Assembly (NCBI GenBank): GCA_903772945.1
Contig: CAICTM010000785.1
Coordinates: 1 to 48,785 of the forward strand
Source: Seminavis robusta
Lineage: Eukaryota > Bacillariophyta > Bacillariophyceae > Naviculales > Naviculaceae
Length of the DNA: 48,785 nucleotides
Reading direction: 5' to 3'
The notes under the pieces were generated by a model. It made no database searches. It worked only from the letters and a program-made list of their open reading frames with translations, and was not told the origin of the DNA. Both the position numbers and the translations under genes were made by a program. Shown piece after piece: positions 39,651 through 48,785 of this stretch; position 1 is the stretch's first letter; each line of letters starts with the position of its first letter.

Positions 39651-42600
39651 TTTACACGTAGAAATGTACCAGCGAGCTACGCGCCAGGTCTGCTCACAAA
39701 TCACTCGGAGTTGACCGTTGTAAATCCTTAATCGGAAGCAAACTGCTTGGGTTAGTGAGTTAAACGTTAAGGTTAGAGTGAGACTCAAAACTATCGTGGG
39801 AGTGTAAAAAGGAGGTCCCACATGTTAGGGACTGATCGCTCATTCTCAAAACAACAAAGAAAAAAGAGTCCACGATGGCGAAAAAGCCGCTGTTTCGACA
39901 ACCTTCTGGGGCTTCTGCGGCCGTGTACACCTATGGATTAGCAGTAGGTTCACCATACTCCGACGCCTGGATAGCAGCTTTGAGTGCAGCCCTTGTTTCT
40001 GGGTCCAAATTTGACATGTTGTTGGTCACGGCTCGTGCCATTTGTTGGGTTGCCACTCCAAGAGCAGTGTCTTTCATGTCAACATCCACGGATTTGACCT
40101 TCTGCAACTGAGCCTCCTCTTCCTCGGACCATGGGACAGCCGCGGGTGGGTCCTCTCCTGCCAAACAAGCAATGATGAGGTCTTGCTTTCTCTGAGATGC
40201 AGGTTTTGGACAAACTCGCCACTTGAGAAGTATCTTCAATTGGGGACAAGTGAACAAAGCAGCAGTCTCTATGTTGAAGACCTTTTCCTGAAGCAACGCC
40301 TTTGCAGCAACCTCTGCCTCATAGGCAGAAACTTTTGCCTTCTTGTCATCCTCGAGCTTCTTGATCTCCTCGTCACGCTCCTTCAATATCTCCTCGTCAC
40401 GCTCCTTCAATTTTGTGGCTTTGAAAAATTCATCCGTATTCATGTGACGACCACCTGTAACAAAGTGCATCTGTCCAATGGTCTTCGCCTTTTTGATTCC
40501 ATCGATGCGGTCTTGTGAATGGGGCTCAGTGACAGCTACAAAGTTTCTACGTACCGGAGCATCAATTCGCAATTCTGTTCCATCCAATCCGCTGGAAGTA
40601 AGGAAGTCACAAAAGAACTTATTCATGTCTTCTATGTTCTTCAGCTTGGCGATGTTTCCTGTTGGGTCTTCCTCTGAACCATTGGCACGGGCAACAGATG
40701 CTGCTCGCTCATCAGGAACTTCATGTCGGACGTTTGGATGGTGGAGGGCATTTCGTGTTAGCGGGACAGCTCCTACCTTTCTCCAACAGGCCTGGTTCCG
40801 TGGAACACTGAATGCATGACCAAAAGTATCTCGCAGGACAACCTTGGACGATGGATCTGTTCCTCCAAAAACCAACAATGGCAAGTCAGAAACTTGAACG
40901 TTGTCTTCTTTATCGAATCTCGCTTGAGACAGAATGCGAAGACTATCCCGGAACAATGTTTTGAATGGCCCATAGTTCTGATCTGTCTCCTGAGTTGCCG
41001 CAGTGGTATTTGGTACGCCTGGAATGATGTACACGCCTTGGAGTCTCAGTACGGCTAACATCTCCACATTGTTCCTCCCAGGTCCACTGTCAACTTTGAT
41101 GATCACTCTCTTGCCCGGTACGTCTTCAACCTTGTCATAAAGAGGAAGGATGCTGTTTTCAATGTACTTTTTGAGCTCCTCGGCATTCATACCAGCTCGC
41201 TCATTCAATCCAAAGGTACATGGTCTCCTGGTTCTCTCTCCAAATCCCCAAGTGCCCCAAACATCTTTGGTGTGCTGGAACCAGTCAACATTAATCTTCT
41301 CTCTCTCTCTGCAGCAGTAGCCAATGTCTTGAGTTGAAAGTGCGGAGGTAAGAGATCGCCTGCTGCTGTGCTTCCACAAATAATGGTACAGGAATATCCA
41401 CTCTTATTTACTCTTGTTCCTCCTCCAGCAATGTCAGGTGCATAAAACATCATGGGAGGACGACCACCTCTTGAACCAGTAGTATCATCAAGTGACCCAT
41501 CTGTCTCGTCGAAGTTGACAATGCGATCCATTTGTCCGTCAAAGAACACAAGTTCACCCAATGCATGCTTGCCGTCCTCATCAACAGTTGGATCATCTGG
41601 AGTTCTCTCACGTGCAAACCCAAGTTCAATAAGCAACGTCTTCCAAGTGTCAAACCAGCTGTCAAGGAAATAGTGAGTCGTCCACATGGCTCGCCTTTGC
41701 TCTTGGACATTTGCCTTTCCAGCTTCTGGGAACTGATCAGCATGTTCTATCTTGATCTTGTTTGTCAAATCCGTCCTGCTCTGGTTGTATCCGGCGGCGT
41801 TGACACATTTATTCACTCTGCGGGATAGGGAGGCAAGTGTCGACTGCTTCGCTGATCCAGCCTGCTCCAACTTAAGGTAAGTCACAACTGCGCCACAGAG
41901 TGCCTTCCAAATTCTTTTTGGTATTTGGCTGATTGGTCCTCTTTTCAATGGCGACACACCAATCAATCCGTTCCTTACATATCTTGCTGCCGTTTTGGCA
42001 TCCACGTTGGAATCAAACAACTTATTGTTCTCATCCACAATCTGTTGAATGCTTTTCTTCCTTGGATTTCCTTTCTCCATCTTCTTGTGTTTGGCTATTT
42101 GTGTGGTGATAACTTTCATGGCATTCTTGTCTCTCTTGGTAAGTTGTGCCTTTTGTGCAAGCTCTTTCTGTACTTGACTGCTGCTGCGTCTCTGCTTCTT
42201 TTTGGCCATCCCAACCTTAGCAGATACTGATGCCATTGCCTGATCCAAATCATCTCCAACTTCAGAAGCATCAACCTCCATGGGAGAGGGATTGGTCGTG
42301 AGAGTTGAGTTGCTTCCACCTGATCCAGAAGATGCTGGAGTGTTGCCAGTTAGAGTGCTCTGACTGTCAGCTGAAGAGGCCTTGACATTTGCCACTACTT
42401 GAGACGGCACATCCTTTCCAAGTTTCAGTGCTCTTCTTCTTACTTTTTGATAGAGTGTAATGTTCTTTCTTTGAGGAGTCGCAAACCCAACAATCTTCAT
42501 CGCTTCGACAATCTTCAGCTTGCCTTTCGCTATTGCAACCATACCCGAGGCCTGTTCCACTAACTCCTCCCTCTTTGTTGTGTCTTCTGACATGGTTTAG

Positions 42601-42930
42601 AACCGATCGCGGGGGTGTTGAGCCAAACAAACACAAGAAGAAGACCACTTTCGACCACTTTACAGTGGCACTGCTGACAAAGATCGCGATTCGAGAATTC
42701 GCGATCCTGTACAAGATAACGATTTTTGGGCTATTCTACAGGTACGGCACTCAATGTTTTTGTTATCCGTTGTTCTTATACATCATTACTACCTATCCGT
42801 GGCCTTACATTGATTTGTTGCTATGTTTCTTCCACTCAGAAATGCCGTCGACAGCGCCATGGTCGATCGATTTTCTGAGGTTCCGAAATGTGTGTAAATT
42901 TTGGCTGGCTCATTACCCACCTAAAACTAA
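39628..42930 (-). mobile_element. DDE transposon (pogo/Tc1-mariner-like) with 3.3-kb length and TA duplication
   Basis: The ends are inverted repeats. TTAGTTTTAGGTG at 39628–39640 is perfectly complementary to CACCTAAAACTAA at 42918–42930, and the match continues inward to about 23 bases with two mismatches (…TAATGAGC). The element is flanked by TA on both sides (39626–39627 and 42931–42932), the target duplication of the Tc1/mariner/pogo group. It encodes one transposase on the minus strand. It is inserted in the outermost bases of repeat A1 of the retrotransposon, so it is the younger insertion. Confidence 0.88.
39931..42593 (-). pseudogene. DDE transposase with N-terminal HTH, one frameshift
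   Basis: Translation starts at the ATG at 42593. Frame 1 (to about 41310) has an N-terminal helix-turn-helix region of Psq/CENP-B type (about 17–55), a basic linker, and the catalytic core with FFDGQMDRIVNFDETDG (first Asp, D362) and TIICGSTAAGDLLPP. At a GA dinucleotide run (about 41302–41314) the reading frame must change. Frame 2 then continues with VDWFQHTKDVWGTWG, VIIKVDSGPGRNN (second Asp) and TQETDQNYGPFKTLFR (third Asp), and a C-terminal coiled coil with KERDEEI repeats. It stops at 39931. All three acidic residues are therefore present, and about 885 codons in total would fit one protein. The single break in a microsatellite could be a recent mutation or a consensus error. Confidence 0.78.
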
Positions 42931-42932
42931 TA
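42908..42932. repeat. Right terminal inverted repeat plus TA target site of the DDE transposon
   Basis: GCTCATTACCCACCTAAAACTAA followed by TA, the inverse of the left end. The DNA right of it begins TTGC, compatible with the retrotransposon end reading GAGTATTG before insertion. Confidence 0.9.
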
Positions 42933-43468
42933 TTGCTATAAGGATGGAAGATTTCCTTGATGCAGCATGAGCTGTGCGTACTACGGGTAGTAATATAGGT
43001 GGTGGCCGAAAGGACACTATTCACTACTACTGTAGCTAGTATTCTCCATGGGCATTCTTCATTCGATCCTTCACCAGTCCCAGTGTTCCAGGTGAGTTAT
43101 TAGTTATTACTCCAGTATAAATATTTTCTAATAAAGGAATGGGACAATGGGACAGGACAAAGAAGCCTCCACATTGAGATCTACTGTCTACGGAGCAGTC
43201 TACTATTAATAGTCTAGTACATGTACTCGTGTATCTAATATATGCTCTTTCCGAGTGCTTATCGATTCTGACGATGATAAGCAAGTGAGCTGACAAGTGA
43301 TACCAATAGCCCTCTACTCAGTACTAGTACTCATCATATCAGTACGATGTAGACTGTATGTACTCCAGTTGGACCAAATGAATTCTAAGACAGAACCTTG
43401 CTGTTTTCCCTGCCAGATGTAAAAAGTAAATAGCTTTGTGAATGGGTCCAGAGGAATCCAGCGACTAT
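42933..43468. other. Spacer between the DDE transposon and the Copia 3' LTR
   Basis: About 530 bp without a supported gene. It is AT-rich, with a small minus-strand ORF (43296–43036) of no recognisable type. It is the host flank between the right edge of the retrotransposon complex and the Copia element. Confidence 0.5.
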
Positions 43469-43666
43469 TGAAGTCAATGGCTCTGTTGATAACTGAAGGT
43501 TAGAAACAATTATGGGAGCCATTGGCTGAGCAGGGAATGTCCCCCAATAGCTGTTATAGCTGTTGGAGGCTCTGCTGGATCTACATCTAATTGTGGTTCC
43601 TGCAAGCCAGGGACCATCTAACAGTCTTGGTGTGGAGTTCTGAGTCACAGTTGGCGTGTAACTTCA
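43469..43666 (-). repeat. LTR of a Copia-type element (3' LTR)
   Basis: 198 bp, nearly identical to 1892–2091, starting TG and ending CA in both orientations of reading. The last about 27 codons of the pol ORF run into it (stop at 43587). A purine-rich GCGAGGG stretch lies just inside, a candidate polypurine tract. Confidence 0.8.
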
Positions 43667-46490
43667 ATACACCCTCGCACGACAAGGCTGTAGCGTTTTT
43701 GGTGTTGGCTTGGTTAGGATACGTTGTTGTTGTTGCTGTAGTTTTTTTTTTTTTTTTGGTGGTGTTTTGGTGGGTGGTGCTTGGAGGGTAGTCGGCTAGG
43801 TTGAGTGTACCTGGTTGCCAGTACACATGATATTGGTTTTGGTTGACTCTATCTTGTATCCAATAGAATCGCATGTCAATAGCTTTCGAGCGCTTTTGCT
43901 TGACGGTGTCATTGATAATGCCTTCGGCTACTTTGTTGTCGATTCGTATTGGTGTCGGTGGTTGAGGGTGGCCAAGGAAGTCGAGTGTGGTTCTTAGTGG
44001 GCAGCCTTCTTGACCGCATTCGAAGGCTGCACCTGTTTCTGCTTCTGCGGCTGAGGCTACCACAACTTTCATGATTGGGCAGATAACCAGGATGGGGCCA
44101 TTATGTTGAGGTTGTTGTGGTGGCATGTTGTTGTTGCTGCAGTAGAAGTAGCCCGCGGCTCGGGATCTGCTCTTGGGTTCACTAAGATAGGAGGCATCAC
44201 TGTCGATTCGAAGGACCATGTCGCTGCTGTGATACCTGATGGTGGCGTTAGGATGGGTTGCTGCGTAGTTGAGGAGTTTGTTGCAGGCGTCTCTGGTGGC
44301 TTCGGTGGGACTGGTTTGTTGTGTTGCGATGGTGCCTAGTGCAGTGAGCATGGTGTTGTCGACTGCGCGAGCATAAAAGAGGAGGACGCCTAGGATCTGC
44401 TGGATGCGTTGCTTTTCGTTCTTGGAGAGTGGGGCAGATTGGTCTGGAGTGTCAGTCAGTTGGGGGCCATACTGTAGTTGTTTGTGTGTGTGCGGGGAGT
44501 GCTCTGGATGCGAAGGTGGTGGATGGTCAAATCGTTTGAGTGCTTTATCGATGTACCCTGGCATGGCGATGTCGCAGGTTCGGCTGGTGTAGTTCCATTT
44601 GAGGTGGATGCCGCTGTATAAGGCTCCAGACCAATCGGTAGTGATGGTGTATTGTTGTTTGAGTACATGTTCTAGGTGCTTGGCGTTTTCTTCTCCGACG
44701 TACTTGACACCGAAATCATCTACGATAAGGACAAAGGCGACTGGTCGTGTGTCATGTTTGAAGAGTGCTGGAATTCGTTTGGATTGGTGGTATCCATGAG
44801 AGGCTAGGTAGGGAACTAGTCTGTCGTTTGCGACTCTGCCAGCTTGGGGGAGGCCATACATGCCTCCGTCGATGGCAACATAGACAAAGCCTCTGTCGTC
44901 AATGAGGTTGAGTTCGTGGAGTTGATATTGTTGGACGATTTCAGTTGGGATAACGGATGTGTGGATTTGCATGTATTCGGTGCGAGGGAGTTTGTTGGCG
45001 AGATAATAGTCCTTGATATCCATTGTCATGAATTTTGCGTTCGGAGTACTGAGGACGCTGTTGATGAGGAGTTTGGTAGTTGTGAGTTGTGCTGTTTTGG
45101 TGGTAGTGTCGAAAGGGTAGTCGATGCGGTCACCACCGACGGTGTGTCTCACACGATACGGATCGGCTTTCTGGGGTCGATATGCCACAACGATACGCAT
45201 GTAGGTAGGTTTGCGTCCGTCTGGGATGTCGCGTCGGGGTATAAATTTCATGGTGTTGGTTCCTTTCACATCTTTCCAGCCATCAAGTAGGCGTCCAAAC
45301 TCTTTGCAATTGCCTTGCCGCCAGAGGTGGCCATCGCTGCTTTTGGCTAGTTCTCTGTATTCGGCAAGTTGGCCTATGTCGGGGTTAAAAGCTTTGTTTG
45401 CTTGGTGTATATTGGCGTGGAGGTTTTCCAGGATCCATGTGGTTGCAGAAGATCGAGTTCTGAGGGGTGTTGCAGACGTGAGTGTTTGTTTGTGTGTGGA
45501 CCGCAATGTGTTTAGGTTCAACCACCCTCGGTTCTTCTGTTTTGGTCGGTGCGAGATAGGACAGTAGGGACGGTATGTTGTTCTTGTGGAGGAGTGGTGG
45601 TGGTTGAGTAGGATGTGTTGGTGCCGAGGTTAGAATCGTGTTGAGATCGTTGAGTGCTGCGACTAGTTGTTCGTCGTGGGATGGTTCTGGTATCGAAAGG
45701 CTAGGTGGTGGAAACCATTCGAGTGTGTCGGTGTTGCGTATCTGTTGTGTTTCCCAAATGTAGACACGGTAGCACCGATAATGGTTGAGGGAGGGGGCCG
45801 ATGTACCAGCCATCTTTGCCCTTTGGAGCCCAGGATTTGCGTTTGTCAGGTTTTTCATGGCTGAGTACACGTATTCCTGGTGGTGCAATGGGTGTGGCGT
45901 TGAAGTCGTAGCGGCCATAGATAGTTTCGTAGGCTGAGAGTTTGGGATTTCGTCGGCAGGGGCGAAGTAGGTTGAGCGTTAGTTCTGCTTGTGGAAGGAG
46001 TTCATCCCAAAGGGAGAGCGGAAAGTCTGGATCTGTGGTGGCGAGCATTGCGATGAAGTGGTTTTTGAAGGTTCGAATGGCTCTCTCGGCGGCGTTGCGT
46101 CGATGCATTCCAGGGGGTACCAGTTGGAAGGCTGTAGCTGTGCTGTGGAGGAATTGCTTCATGGCGGTAGAGCATTCATTGTCAGAGTGATGTAGTTGTG
46201 CGTTTGTGGCCACAACGGACAGTTGGTTGTCATAGGACGTCTTTGTATGCTGTTTTAGGAATGTCTTGTGTTTTGCGTGTTTTGCAGTGTGGACGAACGT
46301 GGACACTCTGTTGCTGTCGTAGTCGTAGAGAAGGAACATGTAGTTGTTGCCTCGGTGGGATGGGACGGGAAAGCGTCCGGTTTGGTCACTGTAAAGTTTT
46401 GCCTTCAGGACGTCCACAGGGCGGCATAGCACTGGTGCGTCGACGGTCAAAGCAGTGTGCACGCCGCCGAAAAAATTGACTCCTATCGAG
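43587..46490 (-). pseudogene. Copia pol remnant (integrase–RT–RNase H) with two frameshifts
   Basis: Read from the right, the integrase core starts with LKAKLYSDQTGRFPVPSHRGNNY (first catalytic Asp) and continues with LWDELLPQAELTLNLLRP and the GKDGWYIGP block. At about 45790 the frame shifts (WYIGP to SLNHYRCYRVYIWETQQ), and at about 45480 it shifts again into the long RT/RNase H frame. RT motifs are KFMTMDIKDYYLANKL, GGMYGLPQAGR and LIVDDFGVKYVG. The last has Ile-Val-Asp-Asp in place of the common Tyr-Val-Asp-Asp. RNase H shows LRIDSDASYLSEP, AAEAETGAAFE and IDNKVAEGII. A run of 17 T (43742–43758, plus strand) encodes a poly-Lys stretch near the C-terminus. The reading order and motifs are those of diatom Copia elements. 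It is not functional as it stands. Confidence 0.85.
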
Positions 46491-48524
46491 CCCCCGGTGG
46501 GATCCACGGCCGAGCAAATTGCAGCGCTCAAGACTCAACTCACCGCCCAGAACGACCTGGGTGCTGTCTTTTTCAACATGGACGACCGTGGCCTGTCGGT
46601 ACCCGACGGAATGGACACAGTGTTGGACTTGCGCCTGGTCATGGTCGAGGACGACTACAGCTACTTGTTACAGAATGCGTCCTACGAAGTGTATCGACCC
46701 TTCCAGTCGGCCACGGTTACCGTACGGGACAAGCCCGACCAAGTAGTGTTGGCATTGAACAGCCCCGGACGTGTTCGTCCCAAAGGCCAGTTTTCACTCT
46801 ACATGCCCCTGTGCATTGGGACGTCGAACTTTCCTTTTCAATTGGACTTTTCCGATACCAACTCTTCTCAGACCTTGTTTGGGGCGGAGCGGGTGTATCT
46901 GCGATCTCATTTTGGAGACAATTCCTATGCCCGCGATTGGGCATACTATCGCATGGCGGCTCGCTTCGGGCTGCCGCACTTGCGGGCCCGCAAAGTGCGC
47001 TTCTTCATCAATGATCAAGTGCACGGCTTCTACACTCTTCTGGAAGCTCCCGACCAAGCCTACGTCTTTCAACGCAACTTTCCTCTGTACGACTTCACCA
47101 ACTACGCGCTCTACAAGGTCAAAACAACGGCGCTGGGGTGTGGTCAGTACACGGACCAGGAGCTCGAAACGGCGCAAGCGAGGCTGGTGAGTTCCTCGGA
47201 AGCGACACCGCCGTATGCCTTTGAACGAGGCGAGCACAAGTCGAAGGTTGTGCCGGCTGCTGCGCAGGGACCAACGGCCCTGACGGAGTGCTTTTTCTCC
47301 TTTTTTGGATCAGTTGCTGCCAATGATGCGGACTCGGCCCTGGCGTACCTCCGCTACAACCAGAACTGTGCGGATATGCTCGTCGAGGAAGGGTTGGTGG
47401 ACCGGGACTTGGGTTCCTCCAGCTGGGACTCTCCCATGAAGAAGTTTATTGATGCCGGTGCCTTTGACTACCCCCAAGCCGTCGACGTCACCTCGGCGCC
47501 CGCCCTTGCGGAACCGCTGGATCCGTACGAGTGGATGGACACAGATAGCACGTTGAAGATGATCGCCTTTTATGCGGTCGCGCTCATTATGGATTCTCCC
47601 ATGGGCAATGGGAACAATTTCTATTGGTTGCAGACCGGAGAGGAAGCCAACGGAGGAAGTGGAGGATGGAAAATATTCCCCTACGACTTCAACTCGCCAT
47701 CCACTATTATCTGTGGAGCCACCTGCGACACTAAGATGGTGTATTGGTCCATCGTGCAGCCGACGTGTTCTCATTTGACCAAAAACCCAGTGGTTGGGCC
47801 TTTGTTGTCAGATGCGACTCTCCAAGAAACCTATTTGAAGTATGTGGAGGAGTTTTTAGAAACTGTCTATGCCAATGCCACGTTTGTACAAGAACTCCAA
47901 GATCACATCCAAGCCCAAGATGTCGATGTAAGAAACGATAGCTGGAGCGCGGGTGGCATCTTTTATGACGCCGAGCAGTCCCCCGAGGCTTCCCAGTGGA
48001 ACGATTCCATCCCCAACTTTCCTTTCCTTCCAACAATGAAGGCCAGGGCGGCAAGTGTCCGAGAGCAGCTGGACGCCATTGCCGATGGGACCTTTCCGCG
48101 AGGCGCCCACGGCGTCGGCCTGGGTGGTGACTATGAAATGTGGGAGTCTTGTCCGGATTGGCGTCTGACAGAGGCCCCTGGCAGTGAGTGTCCCCAGAGC
48201 TGCCGATACGAAGGCTGTCATACGCCAGGTTGGATTGTGGAGAGCTCCTGCGACGTTGCGTCCAAAACCTGTGTCCGTGGCAACTTTGATCCCCTGTGCA
48301 ATGGCGTCCCGGATGGGGGCAGATACGAAGGGATGGAAGAAGGCCCAGGGATTGTGTGTTTCAACGTGAACGGGTTTGACACAAAGATGGAATCATGCCC
48401 ACCATTTGTAGAAGAAGAGGAGGACGATGAAATAGTGGAAGAAGGCATGAGCCACGCGGGCGTTTTGAGACCTGCTTTATACACCGCCGTTTTGGTGCTT
48501 GTTATTCTTTCCCTTCTTTCATAA
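46465..48524 (+). CDS. CotH kinase-fold protein, extracellular or membrane-anchored, 5'-truncated
   Basis: The open frame covers about 685 codons to the TAA at 48522–48524. There is no ATG at its beginning: the frame enters from the Copia remnant, and the first in-frame ATG is the one before DDRGLSVPDG (about 46579). The product resembles the CotH family, atypical protein kinases of spore coats also found in eukaryotes. Visible are the N-terminal beta region (VLALNSPGRVRPKGQFSLYMPLCIG), the nucleotide-fold part YLRSHFGDNSYARDWAYYRMAARFGLP…VRFFINDQVHGFYTLLE, and the metal-site motif WKIFPYDFN (about residue 407–415 counted from 46455). A Cys-rich segment, an acidic stretch and a hydrophobic C-terminus (ALYTAVLVLVILSLLS) follow, suggesting a TM or GPI anchor. 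The signal peptide expected for such a protein is missing, so the 5' end was probably removed by the Copia junction or lies in an exon beyond it. Confidence 0.78.
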
Positions 48525-48785
48525 GTGAGAGTTAATTCGTATCTGGTACCATGAGGGCTGACTGAGCTCTGGCTGCCAGGTGCAATCTCCTCGTAGAAAT
48601 TGCCTGGCGTTCCTCTTCATTGCTTAATAATAATTAAGAACATACATGTATGAGCACTACCACTAGAACTTGCAGTGCTTCCTGCCTTGTCGCGCCACCT
48701 TCGAACGGGCTGGGCAGTGAGATTCACAGACTTGAACACTGGTGCTGCGAAGTCTGGTTGACGAAGTGATCTGAGAAAGTTGGAC
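48525..48785. other. 3' flank of the CotH-type gene
   Basis: No ORF of note. A TAATAATAATTAA stretch at about 48625–48640 may be part of the 3' end formation zone of the CotH-type gene. Confidence 0.4.

Larger units (their letters stand above)
43469..46490 (-). mobile_element. 5'-truncated Copia-type LTR retrotransposon
   Basis: It contains the 3' LTR, RNase H, RT and the C-terminal two-thirds of integrase. The 5' LTR, gag, protease and integrase N-terminus are missing. The right edge lies somewhere between about 46440 and 46490, where the sequence passes directly into the CotH-type coding region on the other strand. No second LTR occurs to the right within the window. Confidence 0.8.

Overview
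The window looks like nuclear DNA of a diatom, most likely a raphid pennate (Seminavis-like is my guess from general knowledge; I ran no search). The signs are short GT–AG introns, sparse genes, Ankyrin-like repeats with a CPWD core, tandem solute-binding domains on a membrane anchor, a CotH-kinase-fold protein, GT61 glycosyltransferase, diatom-type Copia pol, and long gene-poor stretches rich in CTAGCTAG and GGTACCGGTACC palindromes.

Layout. 1–2.1 kb holds the 5' LTR (1892–2091) and a decayed leader/gag part of a minus-strand Copia element that runs off the left edge. 2.1–3.5 kb is a minisatellite and GATCTCGG-rich region with an (ATCG)n core. 3.5–27.4 kb is host DNA. It contains an alpha/beta hydrolase (+) convergent with a six-TM Rolling-stone/AIG1-like protein (−); two tandem ArfGAP-like genes (−) with the same intron position and no arginine finger; an unknown 278-aa protein (+); an eight-repeat Ankyrin-like protein (−); a membrane-anchored double solute-binding protein (−, one intron); a GT61-type glycosyltransferase (−); and a small basic Ser/Lys-rich protein (−). 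The gaps hold no gene I can support, apart from repeats and a strong palindrome at 22.8 kb.

29.0–42.9 kb is the most unusual part. A tyrosine-recombinase retrotransposon (DIRS order, Ngaro/PAT-like) lies on the minus strand. Its repeats are arranged A1 – internal – B1 – A2 – B2, the split-direct-repeat pattern. It encodes two coupled gag-like ORFs, a short ORF joined through an in-frame amber codon to a 1.3-kilo-residue RT/RNase H ORF, and a tyrosine recombinase in the −1 frame. An extra gene sits inside it on the opposite (+) strand, so the element is ambisense. A 3.3-kb DDE transposon with perfect-ended terminal inverted repeats and a TA duplication is nested in the outer edge of repeat A1.

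43.5–46.5 kb is a 5'-truncated, frameshifted Copia element whose 3' LTR matches the LTR at 1.9 kb. It abuts, head to head, a CotH-kinase gene (46.5–48.5 kb) that has lost its natural start. Copies of the same repeat in this window differ largely by single-base indels, and several ORFs break at homopolymer or dinucleotide runs, so some breaks may be consensus errors rather than decay.
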